From SLNP01 sp964446435 (GTDB taxonomy: Bacteria; Bacteroidota; Bacteroidia; Bacteroidales; VadinHA17), in NCBI GenBank assembly GCA_964446435.1, contig CAYUOS010000051.1, forward strand, positions 1 to 20,382: 20,382 bases of DNA. Direction: 5' to 3'. Every line of letters begins with the position of its first letter. Position 1 is the first letter of the stretch. This document shows, piece by piece, positions 1 through 7,152 of the stretch. Below the pieces are notes generated by a model. It was given only the letters and a program-made list of their open reading frames with translations. It searched no databases and had not been told where the DNA came from. Made by a program: the position numbers and the translations under genes.

Positions 1-1
1 T

Positions 2-199
2 CTGCCAATAGTTGTCGATGGACCCGGGGCCGTGTTGCCAAAACACGGATATACATTCTCGAGTGGTCATAAGCTAAGGGTGAGGATACTGGATCCGGTC
101 TTTCCGGGTGCGTTCGGAACCGGCGATGCTGAGGAGATGGCCCGCAATTTCAGGAAGCTTATATCAGATGAGCTTGAAAGGATGAGATCGGGAGGATGA
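2..199 (+). CDS. 1-acyl-sn-glycerol-3-phosphate acyltransferase (PlsC family), C-terminal 65 residues, 5' partial
   Basis: The open frame enters from the left edge (first whole codon at 2) and stops with TGA at 197-199, so only the C terminus is visible. It begins LPIVVDGPGAVLPKHGY, followed by GHKLRVRILDPV and a final helix rich in acidic and basic residues (EEMARNFRKLISDELERM). This matches the end of PlsC-type acyltransferases, where a 'P-[IV]-[VA]-[IV]-[DE]-G' strand is followed by a beta-strand reading '[KR]-[IV]-x-[IV]-x-[IV]-x-[DE]-P-[IV]' and a closing amphipathic helix. The family acylates lysophosphatidate at the inner membrane to make phosphatidate. The catalytic HX4D motif would lie upstream of the window, so activity cannot be judged. 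The next gene starts 6 bp after the stop, which suggests co-transcription. A different lysophospholipid acyltransferase specificity is possible. Confidence 0.75.
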   Translation: MPIVVDGPGAVLPKHGYTFSSGHKLRVRILDPVFPGAFGTGDAEEMARNFRKLISDELERMRSGG

Positions 200-205
200 C
201 TGGCA

Positions 206-982
206 ATGGACGGAATACCTGACAAGAAAATACTGCACCGTCTTGGGTACTATTCCAACCAGGAAGGAATAGCAATGAGGTATGTACGGGAGGATGAGAA
301 CTGGAACACACACCTATCAAACACGAGAAAGTTCATTGTAAGTGTGTTGAAAAAGGTAAATCCTGCCGTGGTCACCGTACTTGGCAGCGGATGGCTGCTC
401 GATATACCGTTGAAGAGCATTATTGGTTCGGGTGCAAAAGTAAGGCTTGTCGATATTGTGCATCCTCCCGGAATTGTTAGGTCGCTTGCCGGAGAAGAGG
501 CGGTGTCATTCGTGACGACTGACATTACCGGGGGACTTATATCACTTGCCTGGAGCATGGCGGAGTCGGGTACAAAACCTGGTGCAGATAAACTATTTGA
601 GTATGTCACGGCCCTTGAATACAAGTTCGATACCGATCCGGGGCTGATTCTGTCGGTCAACCTGCTCAGCCAGCTGCATACACTTCCATTTGAGTACCTG
701 GTAAAGAGAAAGATAGTGGGACAGGAAGTACATGACGCTTTTGCTGCCCTCATGCAGGAGAAGCACATTGCGTTCCTGAAAAAATATGAAGCGGTTCTGG
801 TAACCGACATTGAGGAGATTGAGACCGACAGGTCGGGTGTGCCTCACCGAACGGCGATAACCCTTTGTAACCTGCCACAAGGGCACAGCCGCAAGGAATG
901 GCTATGGGAGTTCGATACCGCAGGTTCTTACAGGCAGGGATTCACAACAGTGATGAAAGTGGCTGCAATTCATCTCCGATAG
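206..982 (+). CDS. Conserved hypothetical protein with a methyltransferase-like (Rossmann) N-terminal core
   Basis: This is a 258-residue soluble protein with no signal peptide or membrane segment. I do not recognise a named family. Residues about 53-80 read as a beta-strand, a glycine turn and a helix (VTVLGSGWLLDIPL), then a second strand ending in acid (KVRLVDIVHP). This resembles motif I and the ribose-binding acid of class I SAM-dependent methyltransferases. Further on are hydrophobic strands (FVTTDITGG; LILSVNLLSQL at about 147-157, where motif IV would fall; AVLVTDIEEIE) and a C-terminal beta-hairpin-like end (WLWEFDTAGSYRQG...VMKVAAIHL). The substrate is unknown and no DPPY-type or Cys catalytic motif is visible. 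The ATG at 206 follows a GGAGG (191-195) that overlaps the plsC stop region, and the 6-bp gap suggests one transcript with plsC. The methyltransferase assignment is inference from fold-like patterns only. Confidence 0.6.
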   Translation: MDGIPDKKILHRLGYYSNQEGIAMRYVREDENWNTHLSNTRKFIVSVLKKVNPAVVTVLGSGWLLDIPLKSIIGSGAKVRLVDIVHPPGIVRSLAGEEAVSFVTTDITGGLISLAWSMAESGTKPGADKLFEYVTALEYKFDTDPGLILSVNLLSQLHTLPFEYLVKRKIVGQEVHDAFAALMQEKHIAFLKKYEAVLVTDIEEIETDRSGVPHRTAITLCNLPQGHSRKEWLWEFDTAGSYRQGFTTVMKVAAIHLR

Positions 983-1057
983 GAAGGAAGAGTCTCTGTA
1001 ACAGCCATAAAATGGCGCAATTGTTCTTAACTGGCACCTCCATTGTTGAAAAATCGG

Positions 1058-1089
1058 TTTACCTGAGGGCCGGATATTAACTATATTTG
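1058..1089 (+). promoter_or_regulatory. Candidate Bacteroidetes sigma-ABfr-type promoter for the parE-parC-aroK operon
   Basis: TATATTTG at 1082-1089 is an exact match to the Bacteroidetes -7 consensus TAnnTTTG. A TTTA at 1058-1061 lies 20 bp upstream, where the -33 TTTG-like element is expected. Transcription would start a few bases before the parE ATG at 1106, giving a very short leader. The 123-bp gap after the upstream gene supports an independent promoter here. The -7 match is direct; the -33 is only three of four bases and its use is inferred. Confidence 0.5.
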
Positions 1090-1105
1090 CGCAAAATATT
1101 TTTGA

Positions 1106-2980
1106 ATGTCGGTAATCTATACGGAAGAGAACATTAAAACCCTTGACTGGCGTGATCATATTCGACTGCGACCCGGTATGTATATCGGAAAGCTGGGCGA
1201 TGGATCGGCACATGACGACGGGATATATGTTCTTATCAAGGAGGTGATGGATAACTCGGTCGACGAGTTTATGATGGGTTTTGGAAAGAAGATCGACATC
1301 AGCATTAATGATAGGGAGATCACTGTACGTGACTATGGCCGCGGAATACCACTCGGGAAGGTCCTCGATGCATCGGCCAAAATGAATACCGGAGCCAAAT
1401 ACGACTCGAAGGCCTTTAAGAAGTCAGTAGGTCTCAATGGTGTGGGCATCAAGGCTGTGAATGCCCTTTCAGGATCGTTCTCGGTAAGGTCAGTACGTGA
1501 CGGCCAACTCAAGGAGATCATCTTCGAAAAAGGACAGGTCATTACAGACGAGCCAATCAAGCCAACAACTGAAGATAACGGGGTTGAAATAAAGTTCATC
1601 CCTGACGCTGAAATGTTTGGAAACTTCAGGTTCCTTGCCGAGTACATTGAGAACATGATCAGGAACTATGTCTACCTGAATGCCGGGCTGGTGATCAATT
1701 TCAACGGCACCAGGTATGTTTCAAAGAACGGATTGGTAGACCTGCTTACCGAAAACATGAGCCGCGAGGGTCTTTATCCTATTATCCATCTTAAGGGAGA
1801 GGATATTGAGGTTGCAATTACACACGGATACCAGTACGGAGAGGATTATTACAGCTTCGTAAACGGACAGAATACCACACAGGGAGGAACCCATCTGGCA
1901 GCATTCAAGGAGGCTATTGTCAAAACAATAAGGGATTTCTACAAGAAGGACTTCGATCCGTCAGATATCAGATCATCAATAATCGCCGCCCTTAGCATAA
2001 AGGTTGAAGAACCTGTTTTCGAATCACAGACCAAAACAAAGCTCGGCTCAAAGGATATGGCACCCGGGGGAGCATCTGTACGTAACTTTATTAATGACTT
2101 TTTACGTAAGCATCTCGATGACTACCTGCACAAGAATCCTGAAACAGCCAGAATAATACTGAGAAAGATACAGGAGTCAGAGAAGGAACGCAAGGCAATA
2201 TCCTCAATACAGAAACTTGCCCGCGAGAGGGCTAAGAAGGTGAGCCTTCACAACAAGAAACTGCGTGATTGCCGCATTCACTACAATACCAGCGATGCGC
2301 GCAAGCTTGAGTCGACCCTTTTCATCACCGAGGGTGATTCAGCTTCGGGTTCTATCACAAAATCGAGAAATGTAGAGACACAGGCTGTGTTCAGCCTGCG
2401 GGGAAAGCCGCTGAATACATACGGTCTGACCAAAAAGATAGTCTACGAAAACGAGGAGTTTAACCTGCTGCAGGCGGCACTGAATATTGAGGATGGCATT
2501 GAGAATCTAAGGTACAACAACGTCGTGCTGGCAACAGATGCCGACATCGATGGAATGCATATCAGGCTGCTGATGCTTACATTCTTCCTGCAGTTCTTTC
2601 CCGACCTGGTAAGGAAGGGCCATGTCTACATCCTGCAAACACCCCTTTTCAGGGTCAGGAACAAGAAGGAGACAATCTACTGCTACTCGTCTGAGGAGAA
2701 AGAGGCTGCAATCAAAAAGCTGGGCCCGAATCCTGAGATAACCCGGTTCAAGGGACTGGGCGAGATATCTCCCGATGAGTTTGCCCATTTTATTGGCAAA
2801 GACATGAGGCTCGACCCTGTGAGAGTCAGGCGAAATGACTCAGTCGAACAGTTTCTTGAATTCTACATGGGAAAGAACACTCCTGAGCGTCAGGATTTTA
2901 TTATAGGTAACCTCAGAATTGACGAGGAGTTTGCAGGCGATAAGGATCTCATTCCTGTGGTAACGGAGGAGGCGGTTTAG
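1106..2980 (+). CDS. parE: DNA topoisomerase IV subunit B
   Basis: This is the ATPase subunit of the type IIA topoisomerase that decatenates daughter chromosomes, acting with ParC encoded next. The GHKL ATPase fold occupies about residues 1-220, with KEVMDNSVDE (catalytic Glu46, Asn50), DYGRGIP (77-82) and the glycine-rich lid VGLNGVGIKAVNAL (108-121). The transducer domain carries QTKTKLG (308-314) with the ATP-sensing lysine K310. The TOPRIM domain has the metal-binding acids EGDSASGS (E409) and DADIDG (478-483), then the C-terminal RFKGLGE (547-553) typical of GyrB/ParE. At 624 residues it has the normal length for a ParE without the proteobacterial GyrB insert. The start at 1106 gives a standard N terminus (MSVIYTEENIKTLDW...RPGMYIG) and no alternative start is needed. 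It is followed after 3 bp by parC, so the two subunits are probably translationally coupled. A GyrB identity is less likely given the pairing and short length. Confidence 0.95.
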   Translation: MSVIYTEENIKTLDWRDHIRLRPGMYIGKLGDGSAHDDGIYVLIKEVMDNSVDEFMMGFGKKIDISINDREITVRDYGRGIPLGKVLDASAKMNTGAKYDSKAFKKSVGLNGVGIKAVNALSGSFSVRSVRDGQLKEIIFEKGQVITDEPIKPTTEDNGVEIKFIPDAEMFGNFRFLAEYIENMIRNYVYLNAGLVINFNGTRYVSKNGLVDLLTENMSREGLYPIIHLKGEDIEVAITHGYQYGEDYYSFVNGQNTTQGGTHLAAFKEAIVKTIRDFYKKDFDPSDIRSSIIAALSIKVEEPVFESQTKTKLGSKDMAPGGASVRNFINDFLRKHLDDYLHKNPETARIILRKIQESEKERKAISSIQKLARERAKKVSLHNKKLRDCRIHYNTSDARKLESTLFITEGDSASGSITKSRNVETQAVFSLRGKPLNTYGLTKKIVYENEEFNLLQAALNIEDGIENLRYNNVVLATDADIDGMHIRLLMLTFFLQFFPDLVRKGHVYILQTPLFRVRNKKETIYCYSSEEKEAAIKKLGPNPEITRFKGLGEISPDEFAHFIGKDMRLDPVRVRRNDSVEQFLEFYMGKNTPERQDFIIGNLRIDEEFAGDKDLIPVVTEEAV

Positions 2981-2983
2981 GGT

Positions 2984-5638
2984 ATGGAAGAGATGGATTA
3001 TGGATATGCTGAATCGGGTTTCGGAGATGAACCCAATCCCGACCAGGATACCGGCAGGCAATCGCAGCAAACTGCAGGCTCGGTCTCGGGCATGTATCAG
3101 GACTGGTTTCTTGACTATGCTTCCTATGTAATCCTTGAGAGGGCAGTACCAGACATACGTGACGGTCTGAAGCCCGTGCAGCGTCGAATACTCCACTCCA
3201 TGAAGCGGATGGACGATGGTCGCTACAACAAGGTTGCCAATATAATAGGCCATACCATGCAGTTCCATCCCCACGGCGATGCTTCGATCGGGGATGCCCT
3301 GGTACAGCTTGGCCAGAAGGACCTGCTTGTTGACTCACAGGGCAACTGGGGTAATATTCTTACCGGTGACAGTTCTGCGGCGCCACGTTACATAGAGGCA
3401 AGGTTGTCGAAGTTTGCGATCGACGTACTATTCAATCCGAAGACCACCGAATGGAAGGCATCATATGACGGACGCAACCGTGAGCCGGTAACCCTGCCGG
3501 CAAAGTTCCCGCTGCTTCTCGCGATGGGAGTTGAAGGTATTGCAGTAGGACTTGCCTCAAAGATACTGCCACACAACTTCAACGAGCTTATCGATGCATC
3601 GGTTAACTACCTTCAGGGCAAGGAATTTCTTCTTTATCCCGACTTTCCCACAGGTGGATCAATTGATGTTGCAAAATATAATGACGGTCTGCGGGGCGGT
3701 GTGATAAAATCGAGGGCAAAGATCGAGAAGGTCGACAAGAAAGGATTGGTTATAACCGAGTTGCCATTTGGCAAGACAACAGGTTCACTTATCGACTCTA
3801 TAATCAAGGCCAGCGAGAAGGGTAAAATCAAGATCAGGAAGATAGATGACAATACCTCTGGAAATGTCGAGATAATTGTATACCTGGTACCTGGCACCTC
3901 ACCTGATAAAACCATCGATGCCCTTTATGCATTTACAGACTGTGAGGTTTCAATATCTCCAAACTCATGCGTTATTGCCGACGACAGGCCTGTTTTCATG
4001 GGAGTGTCAGACATACTGCGTTTCTCAACCGACCGCACGCTCTCACTGCTAAAGCAGGAACTCGAGATACGGCTGAGTGAGCTTCTTGAGGAGTGGCATT
4101 ACTCATCGCTTGAGAAGATATTCATCGAGAAAAGGATTTACCGCGATATTGAAGAGTGTGAGACATGGGAGGCGGTGGTGACGGCAATCGATCAGGGCCT
4201 CGAACCCTACAAGAAAATGCTCAGACGCGAGGTAACCCGTGATGACATCGTGAAGCTCACCGAGATAAAAATCAAGCGCATCTCGAAATATGACTCAAAG
4301 AAGGCAGACGAGCATATTAAGGGTGTTGAGGCTGAGATCGAGGAGGTTAAGAATCATCTGGGCAATATAATCCCGTTCACCATCAACTATTTCAAACAGA
4401 TAAAAAAGAAATACGGAGCCGGAAGGGAGAGAAAGACTGAAATCAGGAACTTCGATACTATACAGGCCACAAAGGTTGTTGCCAGCAATGCAAGGCTATA
4501 CGTTAACCGCAAAGAGGGCTTTATTGGCACCGGTCTCAGAAAGGATGAGTTTGTATGCGAGTGTTCAGACATTGACGACATAATCGTATTCAGGCGTGAT
4601 GGAACCTACCTTATTACCAAGGTGGCAGAGAAGGTCTTTGTGGGTAAGGACATTGAGTACCTTCAGGTATTCCTTAAGAATGATGACAGGACTATCTACA
4701 ACATAATTTATCAAGACGGAAAGGATGGGGCTCTCCTTGCAAAGCGTTGTGCAATTACAGGCCTGACGCGCGACAAGGAGTATAACCTTACCAAGGGCCG
4801 GCCGGGAACAAGGATTCTATGGTTCACTGCAAACCCCAACGGGGAGGCCGAAGTTGTAAAAGTGCACCTGAAGCCAAAGCCACGCCTTAAGAAAACCCTT
4901 TTTGAATTTGACTTTGGCGAGCTTGCAATAAAGGGTCGTTCCTCCCTTGGTAACATCGTTACAAAGAATCATGCATTGAAGATAACCCTTAAAGAGAAGG
5001 GCCTGTCAACACTGGGGGGAAGGAAAATATGGTTTGACGATTCTGTCAGCCGGTTAAATGATGAGGGCCGCGGAAAGTTCCTGGGCGAGTTTGCCCCTGC
5101 AGACAGGATAGTTGTGGTGACCAGGAACGGATGGTTCAGAACCACCGGCTTTGATCTTTCCCAGCACTTTGAAGACAACATACTGCTGATTGAGAAACTC
5201 AGCCAGGGAAGGGTATTCAGTGCCATCTACTGGGAGCCGGAACAGGGGTTTTACTATGTCAAGAGATTCTCGTTCGAGGAGACAGAGAAGCTGCAGTGCT
5301 TCATTCATGAGAATCCCGATTCAAAGCTTGTAAGCCTTACCGAGGTTGAGTATCCAAGATTCGAGATCAGGTTTGGAGGTAAGCACCAGGCACGTGACAC
5401 TGAGATAATAGAGGTGGCTGAGTTCATAGCTGTCAAGGGCTATAAGGCAAAGGGAAAGAGGCTTACCAACTACACCGTCGAGAATATAATGGAACTTGAG
5501 CCGGTGGTGCGGAAGGAATCACAGCCCCTTCCCCAGCCGGCCGAAGAGCCTGAAATGCCCGAACCGCTGTCTGAACCTGATATAATGGTAAAACCCGTAA
5601 AGGGTGATGATCCTGCACAGATGAAACTGGAACTGTGA
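2984..5638 (+). CDS. parC: DNA topoisomerase IV subunit A
   Basis: This is the DNA-cleaving subunit of topoisomerase IV, 884 residues. After a variable acidic N terminus, the winged-helix core starts near residue 38 (DWFLDYASYVI...GLKPVQRRIL). The active-site region carries HPHGD (95-99) and AAPRYIEARL with catalytic Tyr136 preceded by Arg135. A long helical, charged region (about 345-470) fits the coiled-coil arm and dimer gate. Residues about 490-820 are beta-rich, as in the C-terminal DNA-wrapping pinwheel, but I see no canonical GyrA box (QRRGGKG), consistent with ParC rather than GyrA. The last 50 residues form a Pro/Glu-rich tail, probably disordered. Position 100, equivalent to the quinolone-contacting serine of E. 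coli ParC (Ser80), is alanine. The gene starts 3 bp after parE and its stop is 1 bp before aroK. Confidence 0.93.
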   Translation: MEEMDYGYAESGFGDEPNPDQDTGRQSQQTAGSVSGMYQDWFLDYASYVILERAVPDIRDGLKPVQRRILHSMKRMDDGRYNKVANIIGHTMQFHPHGDASIGDALVQLGQKDLLVDSQGNWGNILTGDSSAAPRYIEARLSKFAIDVLFNPKTTEWKASYDGRNREPVTLPAKFPLLLAMGVEGIAVGLASKILPHNFNELIDASVNYLQGKEFLLYPDFPTGGSIDVAKYNDGLRGGVIKSRAKIEKVDKKGLVITELPFGKTTGSLIDSIIKASEKGKIKIRKIDDNTSGNVEIIVYLVPGTSPDKTIDALYAFTDCEVSISPNSCVIADDRPVFMGVSDILRFSTDRTLSLLKQELEIRLSELLEEWHYSSLEKIFIEKRIYRDIEECETWEAVVTAIDQGLEPYKKMLRREVTRDDIVKLTEIKIKRISKYDSKKADEHIKGVEAEIEEVKNHLGNIIPFTINYFKQIKKKYGAGRERKTEIRNFDTIQATKVVASNARLYVNRKEGFIGTGLRKDEFVCECSDIDDIIVFRRDGTYLITKVAEKVFVGKDIEYLQVFLKNDDRTIYNIIYQDGKDGALLAKRCAITGLTRDKEYNLTKGRPGTRILWFTANPNGEAEVVKVHLKPKPRLKKTLFEFDFGELAIKGRSSLGNIVTKNHALKITLKEKGLSTLGGRKIWFDDSVSRLNDEGRGKFLGEFAPADRIVVVTRNGWFRTTGFDLSQHFEDNILLIEKLSQGRVFSAIYWEPEQGFYYVKRFSFEETEKLQCFIHENPDSKLVSLTEVEYPRFEIRFGGKHQARDTEIIEVAEFIAVKGYKAKGKRLTNYTVENIMELEPVVRKESQPLPQPAEEPEMPEPLSEPDIMVKPVKGDDPAQMKLEL

Positions 5639-5639
5639 G

Positions 5640-6158
5640 ATGATAGTCTACCTGACAGGCTTCATGGGGAGTGGCAAGACCACCACCGGCAGAAAGATGG
5701 CAAGGCTTGCTGGTGCCAGGTTTGTCGATATTGATACCGAGATTGAGAAGGTGACCGGCAAAAGCATTTCCCGTATCTTCAGCGACGATGGGGAGGAACA
5801 TTTCAGGAAAACCGAGTATGAGGTTCTGAGGAGCATCGATCTGTCAGTCAATATCATAATAGCCACAGGCGGAGGAACACCATGCCATGCCGATAATATG
5901 GATTATATGAACAGTACCGGTGTTACAGTATACCTCAGAATGACCCCCGCAGCCCTCGCATCAAGACTTGAAACCGCTATGGCCTCCAGACCACTGATAG
6001 CTGGACTGACGGGCGAGTCGTTGCTCAATTACATTAGTGGTAAGATTTCAGAACGCGAACCTTACTATCTAAGTTCCAAAATCGTTTTTGAAGGCCTCAA
6101 CGCCGATGCCGAATCTTTGCTGGAAGAGATCCGCCTTGTCAGTCAAACCGGATTATAA
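5640..6158 (+). CDS. aroK: Shikimate kinase
   Basis: This enzyme phosphorylates the 3-hydroxyl of shikimate with ATP, the fifth step of chorismate and aromatic amino acid synthesis, in the cytoplasm. The 172-residue protein has the normal family length and all expected motifs: Walker A GFMGSGKT (7-14), the shikimate/Mg acids VDID (D30, D32), FRKTE (R56, substrate carboxylate), ATGGG (75-79), the LID-domain arginine in SRPLI (R117) and a late SEREPYY arginine (R139) that lines the active site. The ATG at 5640 lies one base after the parC stop, so translation is probably coupled to the topoisomerase genes. There is no obvious metabolic link; this is most likely a housekeeping operon. The gene ends 92 bp before the end of a convergent gene, with an octamer repeat between them. 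Confidence 0.95.
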   Translation: MIVYLTGFMGSGKTTTGRKMARLAGARFVDIDTEIEKVTGKSISRIFSDDGEEHFRKTEYEVLRSIDLSVNIIIATGGGTPCHADNMDYMNSTGVTVYLRMTPAALASRLETAMASRPLIAGLTGESLLNYISGKISEREPYYLSSKIVFEGLNADAESLLEEIRLVSQTGL

Positions 6159-6165
6159 AACTCCC

Positions 6166-6210
6166 AGGTTCTTAGGTTCTCAGGTTCTCAGGTTCTCAGA
6201 TTTTCAGATT
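6166..6210. repeat. Octamer tandem microrepeat (AGGTTCTC-type), about 5.6 copies
   Basis: Five consecutive 8-bp units can be read: AGGTTCTT (6166), AGGTTCTC (6174, 6182 and 6190) and AGATTTTC (6198), then a partial AGATT (6206-6210). The array lies 7 bp after the aroK stop, in the gap between convergent aroK and the YhhQ-family gene. No hairpin with a U-tract is visible, so it is not an ordinary intrinsic terminator. It could be a slippage-prone neutral repeat. Confidence 0.8.
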
Positions 6211-6250
6211 ACACTTTTCCCTTATCCTCTGATTCCACTATCCCATATTC

Positions 6251-7027
6251 TCACATCTCCTTCCTGTATTCGGCAAGGTTGTCGATATGCAGATATCGGG
6301 TCAGGAGCTTTACCCCGATGTAGAATGGAAACGTGTCAATCAGCGCCGAAACCAGCTTGAAGACATAGTTGGAAATGATTAGGATTGAGAGGGCGTGGAA
6401 TACTGTTTCTCCCGGTTCGATATAGATGGCTGTTTTATTGAAGAACCATGTGATAGAGACAACGGCCATAGAGTCTACCATCTGGCTTGTTATAGTCGAA
6501 GCGTTGTTCCTTAGCCAAAGGGCTTTTCCCTTTGTGATCTTCTTGAAGAAATGAAAAAGCTGTACGTCGATGAACTGGGCTGTCAGGTAGGCTATCATTG
6601 AGGCGGCCGTTGCTCCGAAGGTCCATTGCCTTATCTGAAAGAATGTTCTCTGCGGGTCTTCAAAGAGTGGCAGCCCGTCGGGTCCGAACTCAGGTCGCGG
6701 AGGCAGCGACCCACCAAGCCACATGATGAAAATAACCCACAGGTTCAGCAACAGGCCGGTCCATACAACAAGATTGGCCCTTTTCCTGCCGTAAAGTTCG
6801 CTTATGAAGTCGGTGCATAGAAAGGTGACAGGGTATGGCAGCACTCCGATGAAGACGATAAAGGGTATCCTCGATCCCAGGAAGGTGAATGAGAGGTCGA
6901 TCTGGCGCGAGATGCCCAGTATATTCAGAATGGCCAGGGTTCCGAGAAAAAAACCCGAGAGCAGAATAAATACGACCTCCCGTCGTTTGATAATTTTCTT
7001 GTCGGTTATGTTTCCGTCATCAAACAT
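6251..7027 (-). CDS. yhhQ: Queuosine precursor transporter (YhhQ / VUT family)
   Basis: This is a 258-residue integral membrane protein, consistent with the YhhQ family (DUF165), whose E. coli member imports preQ0/preQ1 for queuosine synthesis in tRNA. About six hydrophobic segments are visible (roughly 18-38, 52-70, 86-104, 136-156, 183-202 and 208-230). Family hallmarks are YPVTFLCTDFISELYGRKRA (65-84, with D73 and E77), the QFIDVQLF helix (151-158), the conserved LRNNASTITSQMVDS (172-186) and the late DTFPFY (231-236). The roughly 25-residue Pro/Gly/acidic loop at 105-130 lies between membrane segments. It stands alone on the minus strand; no queuosine synthesis gene is in the window, so salvage rather than a local pathway is inferred. 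Its start shares a 125-bp AT-rich region with the divergent operon. Confidence 0.88.
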   Translation of the reverse strand: MFDDGNITDKKIIKRREVVFILLSGFFLGTLAILNILGISRQIDLSFTFLGSRIPFIVFIGVLPYPVTFLCTDFISELYGRKRANLVVWTGLLLNLWVIFIMWLGGSLPPRPEFGPDGLPLFEDPQRTFFQIRQWTFGATAASMIAYLTAQFIDVQLFHFFKKITKGKALWLRNNASTITSQMVDSMAVVSITWFFNKTAIYIEPGETVFHALSILIISNYVFKLVSALIDTFPFYIGVKLLTRYLHIDNLAEYRKEM

Positions 7028-7031
7028 TGAC

Positions 7032-7062
7032 TAAAAGTAATAATAAATTATTATAATCCAAG
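7032..7062 (-). promoter_or_regulatory. Candidate promoter for the YhhQ-family gene
   Basis: Read on the minus strand, CTTG (complement of 7059-7062) is followed by a 19-bp spacer and TACTTTTA (complement of 7032-7039). The TTG to TAnnTTT spacing equals that of the Bacteroidetes -33/-7 promoter, and the -7 differs from TAnnTTTG only at the final base. It lies only 4 bp before the ATG, which would make the mRNA nearly leaderless. This is a caution against the call. Confidence 0.3.
7038..7053. promoter_or_regulatory. Perfect AT-rich dyad, possible operator
   Basis: TAATAAT (7038-7044) and ATTATTA (7047-7053) form a perfect 7-bp inverted repeat around a 2-bp centre. It sits within the spacer of the candidate YhhQ promoter, in the divergent intergenic region. 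It contains only A and T, so chance is a serious alternative. No regulator gene is adjacent. Confidence 0.25.
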
Positions 7063-7120
7063 ATTGACGCAATATCTCAATAAAATAGGGACTCAGACGT
7101 TCATGTTTTCATTATTTTCC

Positions 7121-7128
7121 TAATTTTA
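7121..7128 (+). promoter_or_regulatory. Weak -7-like element upstream of the six-gene operon
   Basis: TAATTTTA matches TAnnTTTG at all but the last base and lies 24 bp before the ATG at 7153, a sensible leader length. No convincing TTTG-like -33 element lies 19-21 bp upstream. I found no better candidate in the 125-bp gap, although the tight downstream operon needs a promoter here. Confidence 0.3.
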
Positions 7129-7152
7129 TCAGGAATTTACCCGTAGCCAGTA

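Noticed and set aside
250..810. Minus-strand open frame of 186 codons opposite the methyltransferase-like gene
   Set aside because: The plus-strand frame has better neighbours, spacing and strand/helix patterning; the reverse frame is Ser-rich and matches nothing.
1004..1016. Small perfect hairpin GCCAT-AAA-ATGGC after the methyltransferase-like gene
   Set aside because: The stem is only 5 bp and no uninterrupted T-tract follows (the next bases are GCAATTGTTC), so it is not convincing as an intrinsic terminator.
2984..5638. Assignment as gyrase subunit A
   Set aside because: No GyrA box is visible, and the gene is paired in an operon with a short ParE, so ParC fits better.
7028..7152. preQ1 riboswitch upstream of the queuosine-precursor transporter
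   Set aside because: The minus-strand leader shows no preQ1-type stem with the A-rich tail, and the candidate promoter leaves almost no untranslated leader.
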